From CAZJVD01 sp964549505 (lineage in GTDB: Bacteria; Bdellovibrionota; UBA1018; CAZJVD01): DNA of 64,000 bases. The notes under the pieces were generated by a model. The model saw nothing but the letters and a program-made list of their open reading frames with translations. It was not told the origin of the DNA and ran no database searches. The stretch lies in NCBI GenBank assembly GCA_964549505.1, contig CAZJVD010000005.1, positions 62,001 through 126,000 of the forward strand. Direction: 5' to 3'. A program made the position numbers and the translations under genes. Shown in pieces: positions 1 through 7,529 of this stretch; position 1 is the first letter of the stretch, and each line of letters opens with the position of its first letter.

Positions 1-289
1 CGAGCGGTATCAACTCGAAACCGTGTTTGACGAGTTCGAGATCGCGGATGATCTGTGGACGAAACAAACTCACCACATACGAACAGACCGAAAACTTAAA
101 CCCAGGAAACACCTCTTCGGTAACCGCAGCACCACCCATCACGGAACGTCGTTCGAGGACGAGAACCCGCTTACCAGCTTTGGCTAGATATCCCGCAGCC
201 ACAAGACCGTTGTGCCCGCCACCGACGATGATGGCGTCATAGGGCTTCGAGGAAAGAATCTGAGTTCCTGAGGTCGCAAGGCTTTTCAT
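1..289 (-). CDS. FAD-dependent oxidoreductase, phytoene dehydrogenase-like (N-terminal part, runs off left edge)
   Basis: I translated the minus strand from the ATG at 289; about 96 codons are present and the gene continues beyond base 1. After about 17 residues comes the dinucleotide-binding signature YDAIIVGGGHNGLVAAGYLA (GxGxxN/G), then a typical second strand VLVLERR and GGAAVTEEVFPGFKFSVCSY. This is the pattern of the phytoene dehydrogenase/PYROXD2-type FAD amine-oxidase superfamily. The start codon overlaps the stop of the upstream GcvT-family gene (ATGA), so the two are probably translationally coupled and may act on the same substrate. The substrate cannot be told from this fragment. 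Family assignment is firm; function is open. Confidence 0.85.
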   Translation of the reverse strand, partial: MKSLATSGTQILSSKPYDAIIVGGGHNGLVAAGYLAKAGKRVLVLERRSVMGGAAVTEEVFPGFKFSVCSYVVSLFRPQIIRDLELVKHGFELIPL

Positions 290-1509
290 ACGGAACCTCG
301 TTTCCGTTCGGGATCAAAGAATGGTGTTTTGACGACCTTGCAACGAGCGATATCGAGCTCGTGTTCCACGATGATTTGCATTCCGACCGTTTCGCCTAAG
401 GCTTGAAACTCGGGTCTTACGTGAGCGAGCGCGATATTTTTTTTGAGAATCGGAGACCAAGTCCCGCTACTTGCGTAGCCGATCTGAACATCGTCCGGCC
501 CGAAAATCGGAACCGTCTTTCGCCAAGCAGCCGTGCAAATCTCAGGACTCACTCCCCGACTGCGATGCGCGCGCTCGAAATCATCCCAATCAACCTCAAG
601 TCCCACCAGGACCGTCTCGGGACGATCCGCTAAGCGTCCGTTCTTACTCTTTCTCCGAAGACTTTCGGCTCCGACGAAATCCCGATCGAGGTCGATCCGC
701 GCACCTAAACCTATTTCGTAAGGCGTCGACTTCCGCGAGTCGAGACTCAAATGAAGCGAGCTCTGATAGTCGACACCGTTCAAGATGTAGCCTGCTTCGA
801 CACGGCAAACATCCATGGCATCGAGTCCACAGGCTTCGAGACCGTGCTTACGACCACGCGCAAGCAACGCGTCCCAGAGTGGCATCGCTTGGTCACGGTC
901 GACCCAGAGTTCGTAACCCAAGTCGCCTGTGTATCCAGTTCTTGTGACAAACCCTTTTCCGCCAGACTCAAAACGAACCGGACAGCCTTTGAAAAAACCG
1001 ATGTCGCGCACGCCGACGGTTCCGTCTGCAGCGGTGACCTCGGCAACGACTTCGCGCGCACGTGGTCCTTGAACAGAGAGCGAAGCAAGATCGCGCGAAC
1101 GATCGGTGACCGTCACGTTAAAGCCGTACGCCACACGAGAGAACCACGAGTAACTGGGGTCGGCTGATTGAATTCGAAAACAGTTTTCGCTCACGCGAAA
1201 CACCGTTCCATCGTCGACAACATAACCATCATCGTCGCACCAGCAGACATACGTCATTCCACCCGGTTTCAACGACGCGATGTCACGCACTAAGAGACGT
1301 TTTAAGAAGGGCACGACATCCGGCCCCGAGACTTCGTACTTAAAGAGTGGTGACACATCGATCAGTCCCGCTGTTTCGCGAAACGCGTAATACTCGCGAT
1401 CGTGACTGAAATCATAAGAGCAGACCGAAAGATATCCGGCCCAGTGTTTCCAACGATGACTGGCGCAGAGCCGCATCATGCCGTCATAGACGGGCGTTTT
1501 CATCCCCAT
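286..1509 (-). CDS. GcvT-family aminomethyltransferase-like protein
   Basis: The 407-residue protein matches the folate-binding aminomethyltransferase (GcvT/sarcosine and dimethylglycine dehydrogenase C-terminal/DmdA) family. Supporting motifs are the N-terminal AGLIDVSPLFKYEVSGPD, the central RTGYTGDLGYELWV and GLDAMDVCRVEAGY (the family has GYTGExGxE and the LRLEAG region), and a C-terminal barrel with GYASSGTWSPILKKNIALA. Such enzymes transfer a one-carbon unit between an amine or sulfonium substrate and tetrahydrofolate. No gcvH or gcvP is nearby, and the gene is coupled to an FAD oxidoreductase, so it is more likely a catabolic demethylase than the housekeeping glycine cleavage T protein. 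ATG at 1509 is used; the in-frame ATG two codons on is an alternative. Confidence 0.85.
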   Translation of the reverse strand: MGMKTPVYDGMMRLCASHRWKHWAGYLSVCSYDFSHDREYYAFRETAGLIDVSPLFKYEVSGPDVVPFLKRLLVRDIASLKPGGMTYVCWCDDDGYVVDDGTVFRVSENCFRIQSADPSYSWFSRVAYGFNVTVTDRSRDLASLSVQGPRAREVVAEVTAADGTVGVRDIGFFKGCPVRFESGGKGFVTRTGYTGDLGYELWVDRDQAMPLWDALLARGRKHGLEACGLDAMDVCRVEAGYILNGVDYQSSLHLSLDSRKSTPYEIGLGARIDLDRDFVGAESLRRKSKNGRLADRPETVLVGLEVDWDDFERAHRSRGVSPEICTAAWRKTVPIFGPDDVQIGYASSGTWSPILKKNIALAHVRPEFQALGETVGMQIIVEHELDIARCKVVKTPFFDPERKRGSV

Positions 1510-1547
1510 AAGGGGCGTCTAACATGCTGGCGGGGGATCAGGGAACT

Positions 1548-2111
1548 TTAATCAAAGAAGTCTTCAGTGTCTGCAGAGACATCGATGCCATCGGGTAAAC
1601 CCGACACCTCACCGGACACGTCACCAGATACTTCTGGTCGATCGAGTTCGAATGGTGCTTTGATATCGAGATTCATTTTTGCAGTCTTTTCGCCAAACTC
1701 TGATTTGGCGCTCATCGGATTGTCCGAAATAAAAAAGTCGGTTTCGACGCGTTGGCGATTGCGCTCGAGAACCATTTGCTCGGGGTCTTTGGCAACTACA
1801 GAGAGTGCGCCCTGCATGCGTTTCGTAACAAGATTTTGAACTTTTTCTTCTTTCAAAGGCAAAGGCGCAGGCATAGGCACCCGAGCCGCAGAATGAAGGA
1901 CCGACGATAGCGCTGTCTGCGGAATCGAGCGCGCACGAACAGGCGTCGCCGAAACCGCGGTGACGGGACCTTGTGCTTCCTTAGGAAAGAACCGAAGCGT
2001 CCAACCCGAAATCAAATCCGAAACAGAACGTCCACCGACCGATGCTTCGGTGAGCACCACGATAAAAAATAGAGACCCGAATACTGCTATCGCTGCTTTT
2101 AATCTTTCCAT
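1548..2111 (-). CDS. Hypothetical protein with N-terminal membrane anchor or signal
   Basis: I do not recognise this 187-residue protein. It begins MERLKAAIAVFGSLFFIVVL, a charged start followed by one hydrophobic segment, so it is probably exported or membrane-anchored. The rest is polar, with a Pro-rich stretch and an acidic C-terminus (DVSGEVSGLPDGIDVSADTE) containing short DVSGEVSG-type repeats. ATG at 2111 is preferred because GAGG lies 6 bases upstream; an upstream TTG at 2123 is in frame. It lies just upstream of the GcvT-family gene on the same strand (38-base gap), so co-transcription is possible. Divergent from it is the carbonic-anhydrase-like gene. Confidence 0.55.
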   Translation of the reverse strand: MERLKAAIAVFGSLFFIVVLTEASVGGRSVSDLISGWTLRFFPKEAQGPVTAVSATPVRARSIPQTALSSVLHSAARVPMPAPLPLKEEKVQNLVTKRMQGALSVVAKDPEQMVLERNRQRVETDFFISDNPMSAKSEFGEKTAKMNLDIKAPFELDRPEVSGDVSGEVSGLPDGIDVSADTEDFFD

Positions 2112-2254
2112 AACCAACCTCAAGGTAAAGCACGTCGGATGCCACCCCAGAGTGTATCTAAAACGACCCAGGCCGGTGTTCGGGAAAAATATGTCGACGG
2201 GTGTATAGGTTTTCTACAAAATCCCGATGCGCATGAGGCAAACAGAAGGCACGC

Positions 2255-2905
2255 ATGAATCCAATGACCCACCTCACGTTTCGCTTTCGATTCCCCCTAT
2301 TAATATCGGTTTTAATTGGCTTTTTACCCCTGAACCACCGTGCCAGCTCTGATGAAGCAAACATGCCACGTCTCGAGTTCTTTTACCGAGCGACAAAGCT
2401 CAAACAGGGCTCGCTCATGAAGAGGAATCGGCTCGAAATCGCTTACGACCCCGGTAGTTACGTTCGCCTCGGTTCCGTAAAATACGATCTTGAATCCGTT
2501 TCGTTTGCGTCGCCGACGGGACGCTCGACCGGTTCTTCAACCGCCCACGCAACGAAAGGGCGCGTGTTTGAACTCGAAGCCAGGCTGACACATCGAGGGC
2601 CCGATGGCCAAAAGCTCATCCTCGCCGCCCTCTATGAGAAGCGAGGCAGCAATCCTGTTATCGAGTTTCTCTTAAGAACGAATAAGACACGTGGAACAGA
2701 ACGCTTTTTCAACGCAATTCAACTTCTGCCCAATCCTACGGAAAACACGCCCGCAACGGAGAGCAAAGACGGCACAAAGTGGATTATCTTTTCAACGATT
2801 GGCTCTGTCAGCGCAGAGCAAACCGACGCGTTTCGGTCGTTAGCTTCGTCAAAAGGCGCGTCGAGCGAGTCCCGCGATTCTCGCGATTTTAACGACGAAC
2901 ATTAA
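2255..2905 (+). CDS. Secreted alpha-carbonic-anhydrase-like protein lacking the zinc ligands
   Basis: The 216-residue protein has a signal-type N-terminus (hydrophobic residues about 14-26). Residues about 60-140 follow alpha-carbonic anhydrase closely: LEIAYDPGSYVRLGSVKYDL corresponds to the NYxxGSY...GkxYeL strand, then S-F-A-S-P stands where active enzymes have H-F-H-T-P, and FELEARLTH stands for the LEAHLVH strand. LILAALYEKRGSNPVIEFLL matches the following VLxVLFExGxxNPxLxxLL strand. All three zinc-binding histidines are therefore replaced (S83, A85, R110), while the Glu of LEA is kept. By analogy with eukaryotic carbonic-anhydrase-related proteins it is probably non-catalytic and might bind a ligand or partner. 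Start ATG 2255 is preceded by AGAAGG. Its 3' end overlaps the convergent RGG-protein gene by 17 bases. Confidence 0.72.
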   Translation: MNPMTHLTFRFRFPLLISVLIGFLPLNHRASSDEANMPRLEFFYRATKLKQGSLMKRNRLEIAYDPGSYVRLGSVKYDLESVSFASPTGRSTGSSTAHATKGRVFELEARLTHRGPDGQKLILAALYEKRGSNPVIEFLLRTNKTRGTERFFNAIQLLPNPTENTPATESKDGTKWIIFSTIGSVSAEQTDAFRSLASSKGASSESRDSRDFNDEH

Positions 2906-3815
2906 AATACGACGTCTCGTTCTCATCGCGCTCGCGCGGGCCTTTTCGTCCACGATCGCCTGAACCTCGACCGTCACGTCCGCCGCCGCCGCCACCACGG
3001 CCATCGCGCCCACCTCGTCCACCGCGCTCTCCACGACCTCCGCGACCACCACGTTCGTCGCGTCCATCACGTCCCGGGCGTGGGCCACGACCTGCGATCT
3101 GCAGATACTCAGCGAGAAAAAAATGATCTCCCAGTTTCACGGCAGAACTCGGAGGTTTTTCGTTTTCAGCGAGCGCGAACACGGTCACCTTCCGAAGTTC
3201 ACGGACGCGGCGCGGATCGATCACATCAAGCGCCAATAGCATCTGGTCGATCTTTTCGGCTTTCACGCGATGGGTCTCTTCCAGCTTCTTTGCAAAGTCG
3301 GGTTTGATCTCTTCTTCGATCTGCTTTTTCTCTTCAGTGAGTTCGGCACGCGAACGAAACTTTAGTTTACGCACGGACGGTTCTGATTTCGTGCTCTTCG
3401 TGCTTACTGATGTGGCGGGTTCCGTGGCCAGTTCCGTAGCCGATTCCGCCGCTGATGTTGCGGTCACTGCTGGCTCTTCGGCTTCGGCCGCATCGACGTC
3501 CACGGACGCCTGCACGCCTGCGTCTACGTCTGCACTTTCGATCGGAGTCGGCTCGGCCGCCGGTTCATCGCTCACCACATCACTGGCTGCTTCGGCGATC
3601 ACGTCGTTGGCCATGTCACTGGCCACATCAATCGATGACTCTGCGGCTGCCGCTGCTTCGGCGGCGAGCTCCGCTGATGGTTCCCCAGACAGCTCCAAAG
3701 ACGCCTTTGGCGCCCCAACCGATTTACCCAAACGGCGGCGGGCTCGCACTAACTCCTCGCGAACCGTAAAAGCACTACGCAGCGTGATCCCATCGAACTC
3801 CGTCACTGTTTTCAT
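2889..3815 (-). CDS. Low-complexity protein with Ala/Glu/Val-rich linker and RGG-box tail
   Basis: This 308-residue protein has a short conserved-looking start (KTVTEFDGITLRSAF, about residues 2-16). A long Ala/Ser/Glu/Val-rich acidic segment (about 40-150) follows, then a charged helical region (about 150-235, KLKFRSRAELTEEKKQIEEE and so on). The C-terminus (about 243-300) is built of RGG/GRGG/RDGRG repeats. RGG boxes usually bind RNA or drive condensation, but no RRM, KH or S1 domain is visible. It may therefore be an RNA-associated accessory protein; this is inference. ATG at 3815 has only a weak ribosome site. The repetitive DNA makes the precise length prone to variation between strains. 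Confidence 0.6.
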   Translation of the reverse strand: MKTVTEFDGITLRSAFTVREELVRARRRLGKSVGAPKASLELSGEPSAELAAEAAAAAESSIDVASDMANDVIAEAASDVVSDEPAAEPTPIESADVDAGVQASVDVDAAEAEEPAVTATSAAESATELATEPATSVSTKSTKSEPSVRKLKFRSRAELTEEKKQIEEEIKPDFAKKLEETHRVKAEKIDQMLLALDVIDPRRVRELRKVTVFALAENEKPPSSAVKLGDHFFLAEYLQIAGRGPRPGRDGRDERGGRGGRGERGGRGGRDGRGGGGGGRDGRGSGDRGRKGPRERDENETSYFNVRR

Positions 3816-3934
3816 AGGCCGGGAGCTTACACCGCGGAGCGCCTTTAGGGTAGCGGCCCCTTTGCGTTTTGCATCGTTTTTATGGGTTTCCTTATATGTT
3901 GTCAGGAGCCCTTCCCTGCCCCCTAAATAAAGCT

Positions 3935-5104
3935 ATGGGATTGTATTCCCGGTTCATCGACGCCCACCCTGACGTCCAGCATTTCGCGGCCCACAGCCAT
4001 CACCCTTGGCCGGACGTCACCCGCGACGCTGTTCTTGAAGCTTGGGAACTCTCCAATCGGTACGCGGACGACAAGTGGAACGCCGTCTTGGGTCCGATCA
4101 CCCAGGAGCTCCAGTCCCTCATCGGACCGTGGTTAGGTCTTGGCACTGGGGAACATCTTGTCTTCGGAAGTAGTACGTTTGAACTCGTTAGTCGTATTCT
4201 GTCGTGCCACCTCGGAAAACGCCCTTTTTCAATTCTGACAACCGACGGGGAGTTTCACAGCGCTCGACGTCTTTTTTTGAGATTTCAGGAAATGGGTCTT
4301 GCAACACTCAAACAGGTCCCCGTTTTTCCAATCGCCACCCTATCGGAACGCCTTCTCGCGGAGGCCGATCGCAGCCCCCCTGACATGGTCTTTGCGAGTC
4401 ACGTGTTTTTCGAGACAGGTGTGATCTTTAAGGATGTAACCGTGTGCTTCAAGACCCTAGCCGAGCGAATGTCCGCAACGACCGCATTGGTGATCGACGG
4501 TTACCACGCTTTTGGCGCACTCCCTGTGGACCATCGTCCATTGGCCGATTCGGTTTTCTACATCGCCGGCGGGTACAAGTACGCTCAGGGTGGCGAAGGT
4601 GTTTGCTTCGCGCACATCCCGCCACGCTTTTCACTCTTGCCGGCTTTGACGGGTTGGTTTGCGGAATTCGCTCCGTTTTCTCGTTCAGCGAACCGTTTCG
4701 CCGGAGCTACTTACGATTTCACAGCGCAGTTTCGCCTACGCGCCAGTCTTCGCGCGTTTCACGATGCGGGCATCGACCCCCAAGGTGTTCGGGACCATGT
4801 CACGGCCCTCAAGCGTCGCCTCTATGAAAACCTGGAAAACCTGGACCGCACGCCGGCGACTGCTTTCTTAAAGGCCCTCCCGCCTGGACCGCGCTGCTTC
4901 GAATCGGTTGCGGCGCGCATCGAGGGAACCGGAAACTTCGCAGTCTTCGAAGGTCGCACCGCGGAGCTTTGGGTCGCACATCTCAAGAAAGCGGGGATAC
5001 TCTGCGACTCACGTGGCGAGCGGTTACGCCTCGGCTTTGGTCTCTATCACGACACACAAGCCATCGATCGCCTTTGCCACACTCTGGCAGCGATCGCAGT
5101 CTAA
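3935..5104 (+). CDS. PLP-dependent class V aminotransferase fold, kynureninase-like
   Basis: The 389-residue protein is a fold-type I PLP enzyme. It shows the substrate/cofactor region FAAHSHHPWPD near the N-terminus, VIDGYHAFGALPVD (the Asp that pairs with the PLP ring nitrogen), and GGYKYAQGGEGVCFAH, where Lys215 should be the Schiff-base lysine. This last motif resembles the YKYLNxGPG motif of kynureninase. The open frame extends upstream to a TTG at 3869, but ATG 3935 gives a family-like N-terminus (MGLYSRFIDAHPD). Neighbours give no tryptophan-degradation context, so kynureninase, cysteine desulfurase-like or another beta-elimination activity are all possible. It is followed 69 bases downstream by an OPT transporter. 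Confidence 0.8.
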   Translation: MGLYSRFIDAHPDVQHFAAHSHHPWPDVTRDAVLEAWELSNRYADDKWNAVLGPITQELQSLIGPWLGLGTGEHLVFGSSTFELVSRILSCHLGKRPFSILTTDGEFHSARRLFLRFQEMGLATLKQVPVFPIATLSERLLAEADRSPPDMVFASHVFFETGVIFKDVTVCFKTLAERMSATTALVIDGYHAFGALPVDHRPLADSVFYIAGGYKYAQGGEGVCFAHIPPRFSLLPALTGWFAEFAPFSRSANRFAGATYDFTAQFRLRASLRAFHDAGIDPQGVRDHVTALKRRLYENLENLDRTPATAFLKALPPGPRCFESVAARIEGTGNFAVFEGRTAELWVAHLKKAGILCDSRGERLRLGFGLYHDTQAIDRLCHTLAAIAV

Positions 5105-5173
5105 GAACCTGTCCGCCAAGAACTTCCCTTTCCGAACATTCCAAGCTACACAGAAAAAAGAGGACCCCCCATC

Positions 5174-7123
5174 ATGAGTCAAGCCTTTTCCCCCCATATC
5201 CCGGCTAGTCGCTCGCTACCGGAACTGACGCTACGATCGATCGTGCTCGGTTTTATTCTTTCAGCGGTTCTCGCAGCTGCGAACACCTACCTCGGCCTCT
5301 ATGCAGGGATGACGGTGTCGGCGTCGATTCCGGCAGCTGTGACGTCCATGGTGATCTTCCGTCTCTTTCGAACAGCGAATATTTTAGAGAACAATGCCGT
5401 CATGACTGCGGCTTCAGCAGGCGAAGCCCTGGCAGCCGGAATGCTTTTCACGCTTCCAGCTCTCGTGTTGATGGGCCATTGGGAAAGCTTCCGATACTGG
5501 GACACGCTCATGATTGCTCTCTGCGGCGGATTCCTAGGCGTTCTCTTCACGGTACCGCTCCGACAAGCGCTCGTGATCAAACGAGGCCTTCCATTTCCAG
5601 AGGGTGTTGCCATCAGCGAGGTTTTGAAATCGGGTGAGGCCGGCGGACGCGACCTGCTCGTTCTTGCGTTCTCGTCATTGGTTGCGGCTCTCGTCAAGTA
5701 TTGCAACAGCGCTGCTAACCTTTGGTCGGCAGTACTTGAAAAGGCGACCGTCGTCGGTGGTCGAACGTTTTTATACTACGGAATGGACCTGTCCCCAGCA
5801 CTCTTCGCGGTCGGTGCCATCGTTGGCCTTCCGGCCTCGTTCGTGATTTTTGCCGGTGGTGCGATCGGCTGGTGGATCGCGATTCCGATTTACATCTGGG
5901 TCACAGGAACCCCGACCGACATGCCTGCCATGGATCTCGGATACATGGTTTGGAGTACGAAGATTCGCTACATCGGTGTCGGCGCGATGGTGATCGGCGG
6001 TCTCTGGGCGCTGTACGAACTGCGCGACACTTTGAAAACAGCCGGAGAGCAGGCTTTACAAGTTATTCGTGGCGCTCGCACGCGCAAAAGCCAGCAGATG
6101 GCGTCACAACCACGGACGGAACGAAACATTCCGTTATCCTGGGTACTCATTGGCATGGTTGTCATGTTGATCCCAATCTTCATCATCTATGTCCGCGAAA
6201 TTCAGAGCCTACCGATCTCCATTGTCATGGCGATCGTGATGTTGATCGCAGGTTTCTTTTTCTCGGCGGTTTCTGGATATATGTCGGGCGTGGTGGGAGC
6301 GAGCAACAATCCTGTTTCGGGAATTACGATTGCAACGCTTCTGTTCGCAGCACTCCTGCTTTTGGTCCTTCTGGGTCGTGGATCGCCCGTCGGTCCAGCC
6401 GCAGCGATTCTGGTCGCAGCCGTTGTTTGTTGTGCGGCCTCCATGGGAGCCGACAATCTCCAAGATCTGAAATGCGGGCAACTTCTCGGGGCGACACCCT
6501 GGAAGCAACAGCTCGTTCTCGGTGTCGGTGTGATTGGCGGAGCTGTCGTGACGGGCCCCGTTCTCAATCTTTTGAACACGGCGTATGGATTCGGGGCGAA
6601 AGACGCCGCTCATCCGCAAGCACTTGCGGCACCTCAAGCAACTCTGATGCTCAATGTTTCGAAAGGTGTGTTCGGTGCTGGTCTTCCGTGGGGCATGGTC
6701 TTCATCGGAATTCTGGTCGGCGCTGGCGTCATCCTAATAGATCGCATGCTTGAGGCACGAAAAGCTAAGTTTCGAATGCCGGTTCTTGCGTTCGCAATCG
6801 GGATTTATCTTCCGTTCGAACTAGGAAGCTGCATCCTCATGGGTGGCATTCTTGCTTGGGCGCTCGGTCGACGTCTGAATAAGATGTCCAAGGCCGCTCA
6901 GGAACGCGGTCAACGCCTGAGTTTGCTCTTTGCTTCGGGTCTCATCACCGGTGAATCGCTGATGGGAATTTTCATCGCGATTCCGATCGTGCTGAGCGGT
7001 AAGGCCGATGTGTTTCAGATCTTGCCAGAATCGCTCGGCGCATGGCCGGGATTGATAGCGATGGGTCTGATCGCTTACTGGCTCTACAATCACGCACTGA
7101 CGGCTGCACGTAAAGTGGCGTAG
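5174..7123 (+). CDS. OPT-family oligopeptide/metal-complex transporter
   Basis: The 649-residue protein has about 15 hydrophobic segments. The N-terminus (LTLRSIVLGFILSAVLAAANTYLGLYAGMTVSASIPAAV) and the following NILENNAVMTAASAGEALAAG and GLPFPEGVAISEVL are characteristic of prokaryotic OPT transporters. These move oligopeptides or metal-chelator conjugates across the inner membrane, probably proton-coupled. NNPVSGITIATL and the GADNLQDLKCGQLLGATPW loop further support this. It ends 22 bases before the rhodanese gene and the three genes from 3935 to 7529 may be one transcription unit. The substrate cannot be inferred. Confidence 0.9.
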   Translation: MSQAFSPHIPASRSLPELTLRSIVLGFILSAVLAAANTYLGLYAGMTVSASIPAAVTSMVIFRLFRTANILENNAVMTAASAGEALAAGMLFTLPALVLMGHWESFRYWDTLMIALCGGFLGVLFTVPLRQALVIKRGLPFPEGVAISEVLKSGEAGGRDLLVLAFSSLVAALVKYCNSAANLWSAVLEKATVVGGRTFLYYGMDLSPALFAVGAIVGLPASFVIFAGGAIGWWIAIPIYIWVTGTPTDMPAMDLGYMVWSTKIRYIGVGAMVIGGLWALYELRDTLKTAGEQALQVIRGARTRKSQQMASQPRTERNIPLSWVLIGMVVMLIPIFIIYVREIQSLPISIVMAIVMLIAGFFFSAVSGYMSGVVGASNNPVSGITIATLLFAALLLLVLLGRGSPVGPAAAILVAAVVCCAASMGADNLQDLKCGQLLGATPWKQQLVLGVGVIGGAVVTGPVLNLLNTAYGFGAKDAAHPQALAAPQATLMLNVSKGVFGAGLPWGMVFIGILVGAGVILIDRMLEARKAKFRMPVLAFAIGIYLPFELGSCILMGGILAWALGRRLNKMSKAAQERGQRLSLLFASGLITGESLMGIFIAIPIVLSGKADVFQILPESLGAWPGLIAMGLIAYWLYNHALTAARKVA

Positions 7124-7145
7124 CCGGAGCGCAGAAGGAAAGTTT

Positions 7146-7529
7146 ATGGCCGACCACGCGCCAGGTTTCTTAAAACTCGTTCACGCAGCGAAATCGCAGA
7201 TTCAGGAGACGACCGTTGACGCGGTCAAAGAGCGTCAGGATCGGGGAGAATCGTTTTTGTTGATCGACTGCCGCGAAGATCGTGAGTGGCAGGCCGGTCA
7301 CTTACCGGGAGCCACGCATCTGGGAAAGGGCATCATCGAGCGAGACATTGAAAAACTCGTTCCTGATCGATCGAAAGAAATCGTTATCTATTGTGGCGGC
7401 GGATTTCGCTCAGCACTCGCTGCCGCGAGCCTCAAGGAGATGGGCTATCCGACGGTAATATCGATGGACGGTGGGTTTCGAAGCTGGAAAGAGAAGGGGT
7501 TTCCGGTTGTGAAACCTCAGTCGAAATAG
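7146..7529 (+). CDS. Rhodanese-like sulfurtransferase, single domain
   Basis: This 127-residue protein is one rhodanese domain. It contains LIDCREDREWQAGHLPGATHL (the conserved Asp-x-Arg and GHIPGA elements) and the active-site loop EIVIYCGGGFRSALAAASL, with catalytic Cys83 in a six-residue loop CGGGFR, the length used for sulfur rather than phosphorus substrates. GYPTVISMDGGFRSWKEKGFPV is the typical C-terminal half. A ribosome site (AAGGA, 6 bases spacing) precedes ATG 7146. The last 98 bases of the frame overlap the convergent glycosyltransferase gene, an unusually long antisense overlap. Confidence 0.9.
   Translation: MADHAPGFLKLVHAAKSQIQETTVDAVKERQDRGESFLLIDCREDREWQAGHLPGATHLGKGIIERDIEKLVPDRSKEIVIYCGGGFRSALAAASLKEMGYPTVISMDGGFRSWKEKGFPVVKPQSK

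Noticed and set aside
27..242. Plus-strand open frame of 71 codons at the left edge
   Set aside because: It is antisense to the convincing N-terminus of an FAD oxidoreductase (GGGHNG motif) on the minus strand.
286..1509. Housekeeping glycine-cleavage T protein
   Set aside because: The family fits, but no gcvH or gcvP is nearby and the coupling to an FAD oxidoreductase points to a different reaction.
2158..2364. Minus-strand frame of 68 codons overlapping the carbonic-anhydrase-like start
   Set aside because: No family features, and it overlaps the signal-peptide region of the plus-strand gene; treated as a shadow.
3304..3930. Plus-strand Ser/Ala-rich frame of 208 codons
   Set aside because: It is the complement of the low-complexity Ala/Glu-rich part of the RGG protein and has no independent signature.
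5872..6753. Plus-strand frame of 293 codons in +1 phase within the OPT gene
   Set aside because: The OPT transporter frame is clearly coding; this frame is Arg/His/Ser-rich shadow sequence.
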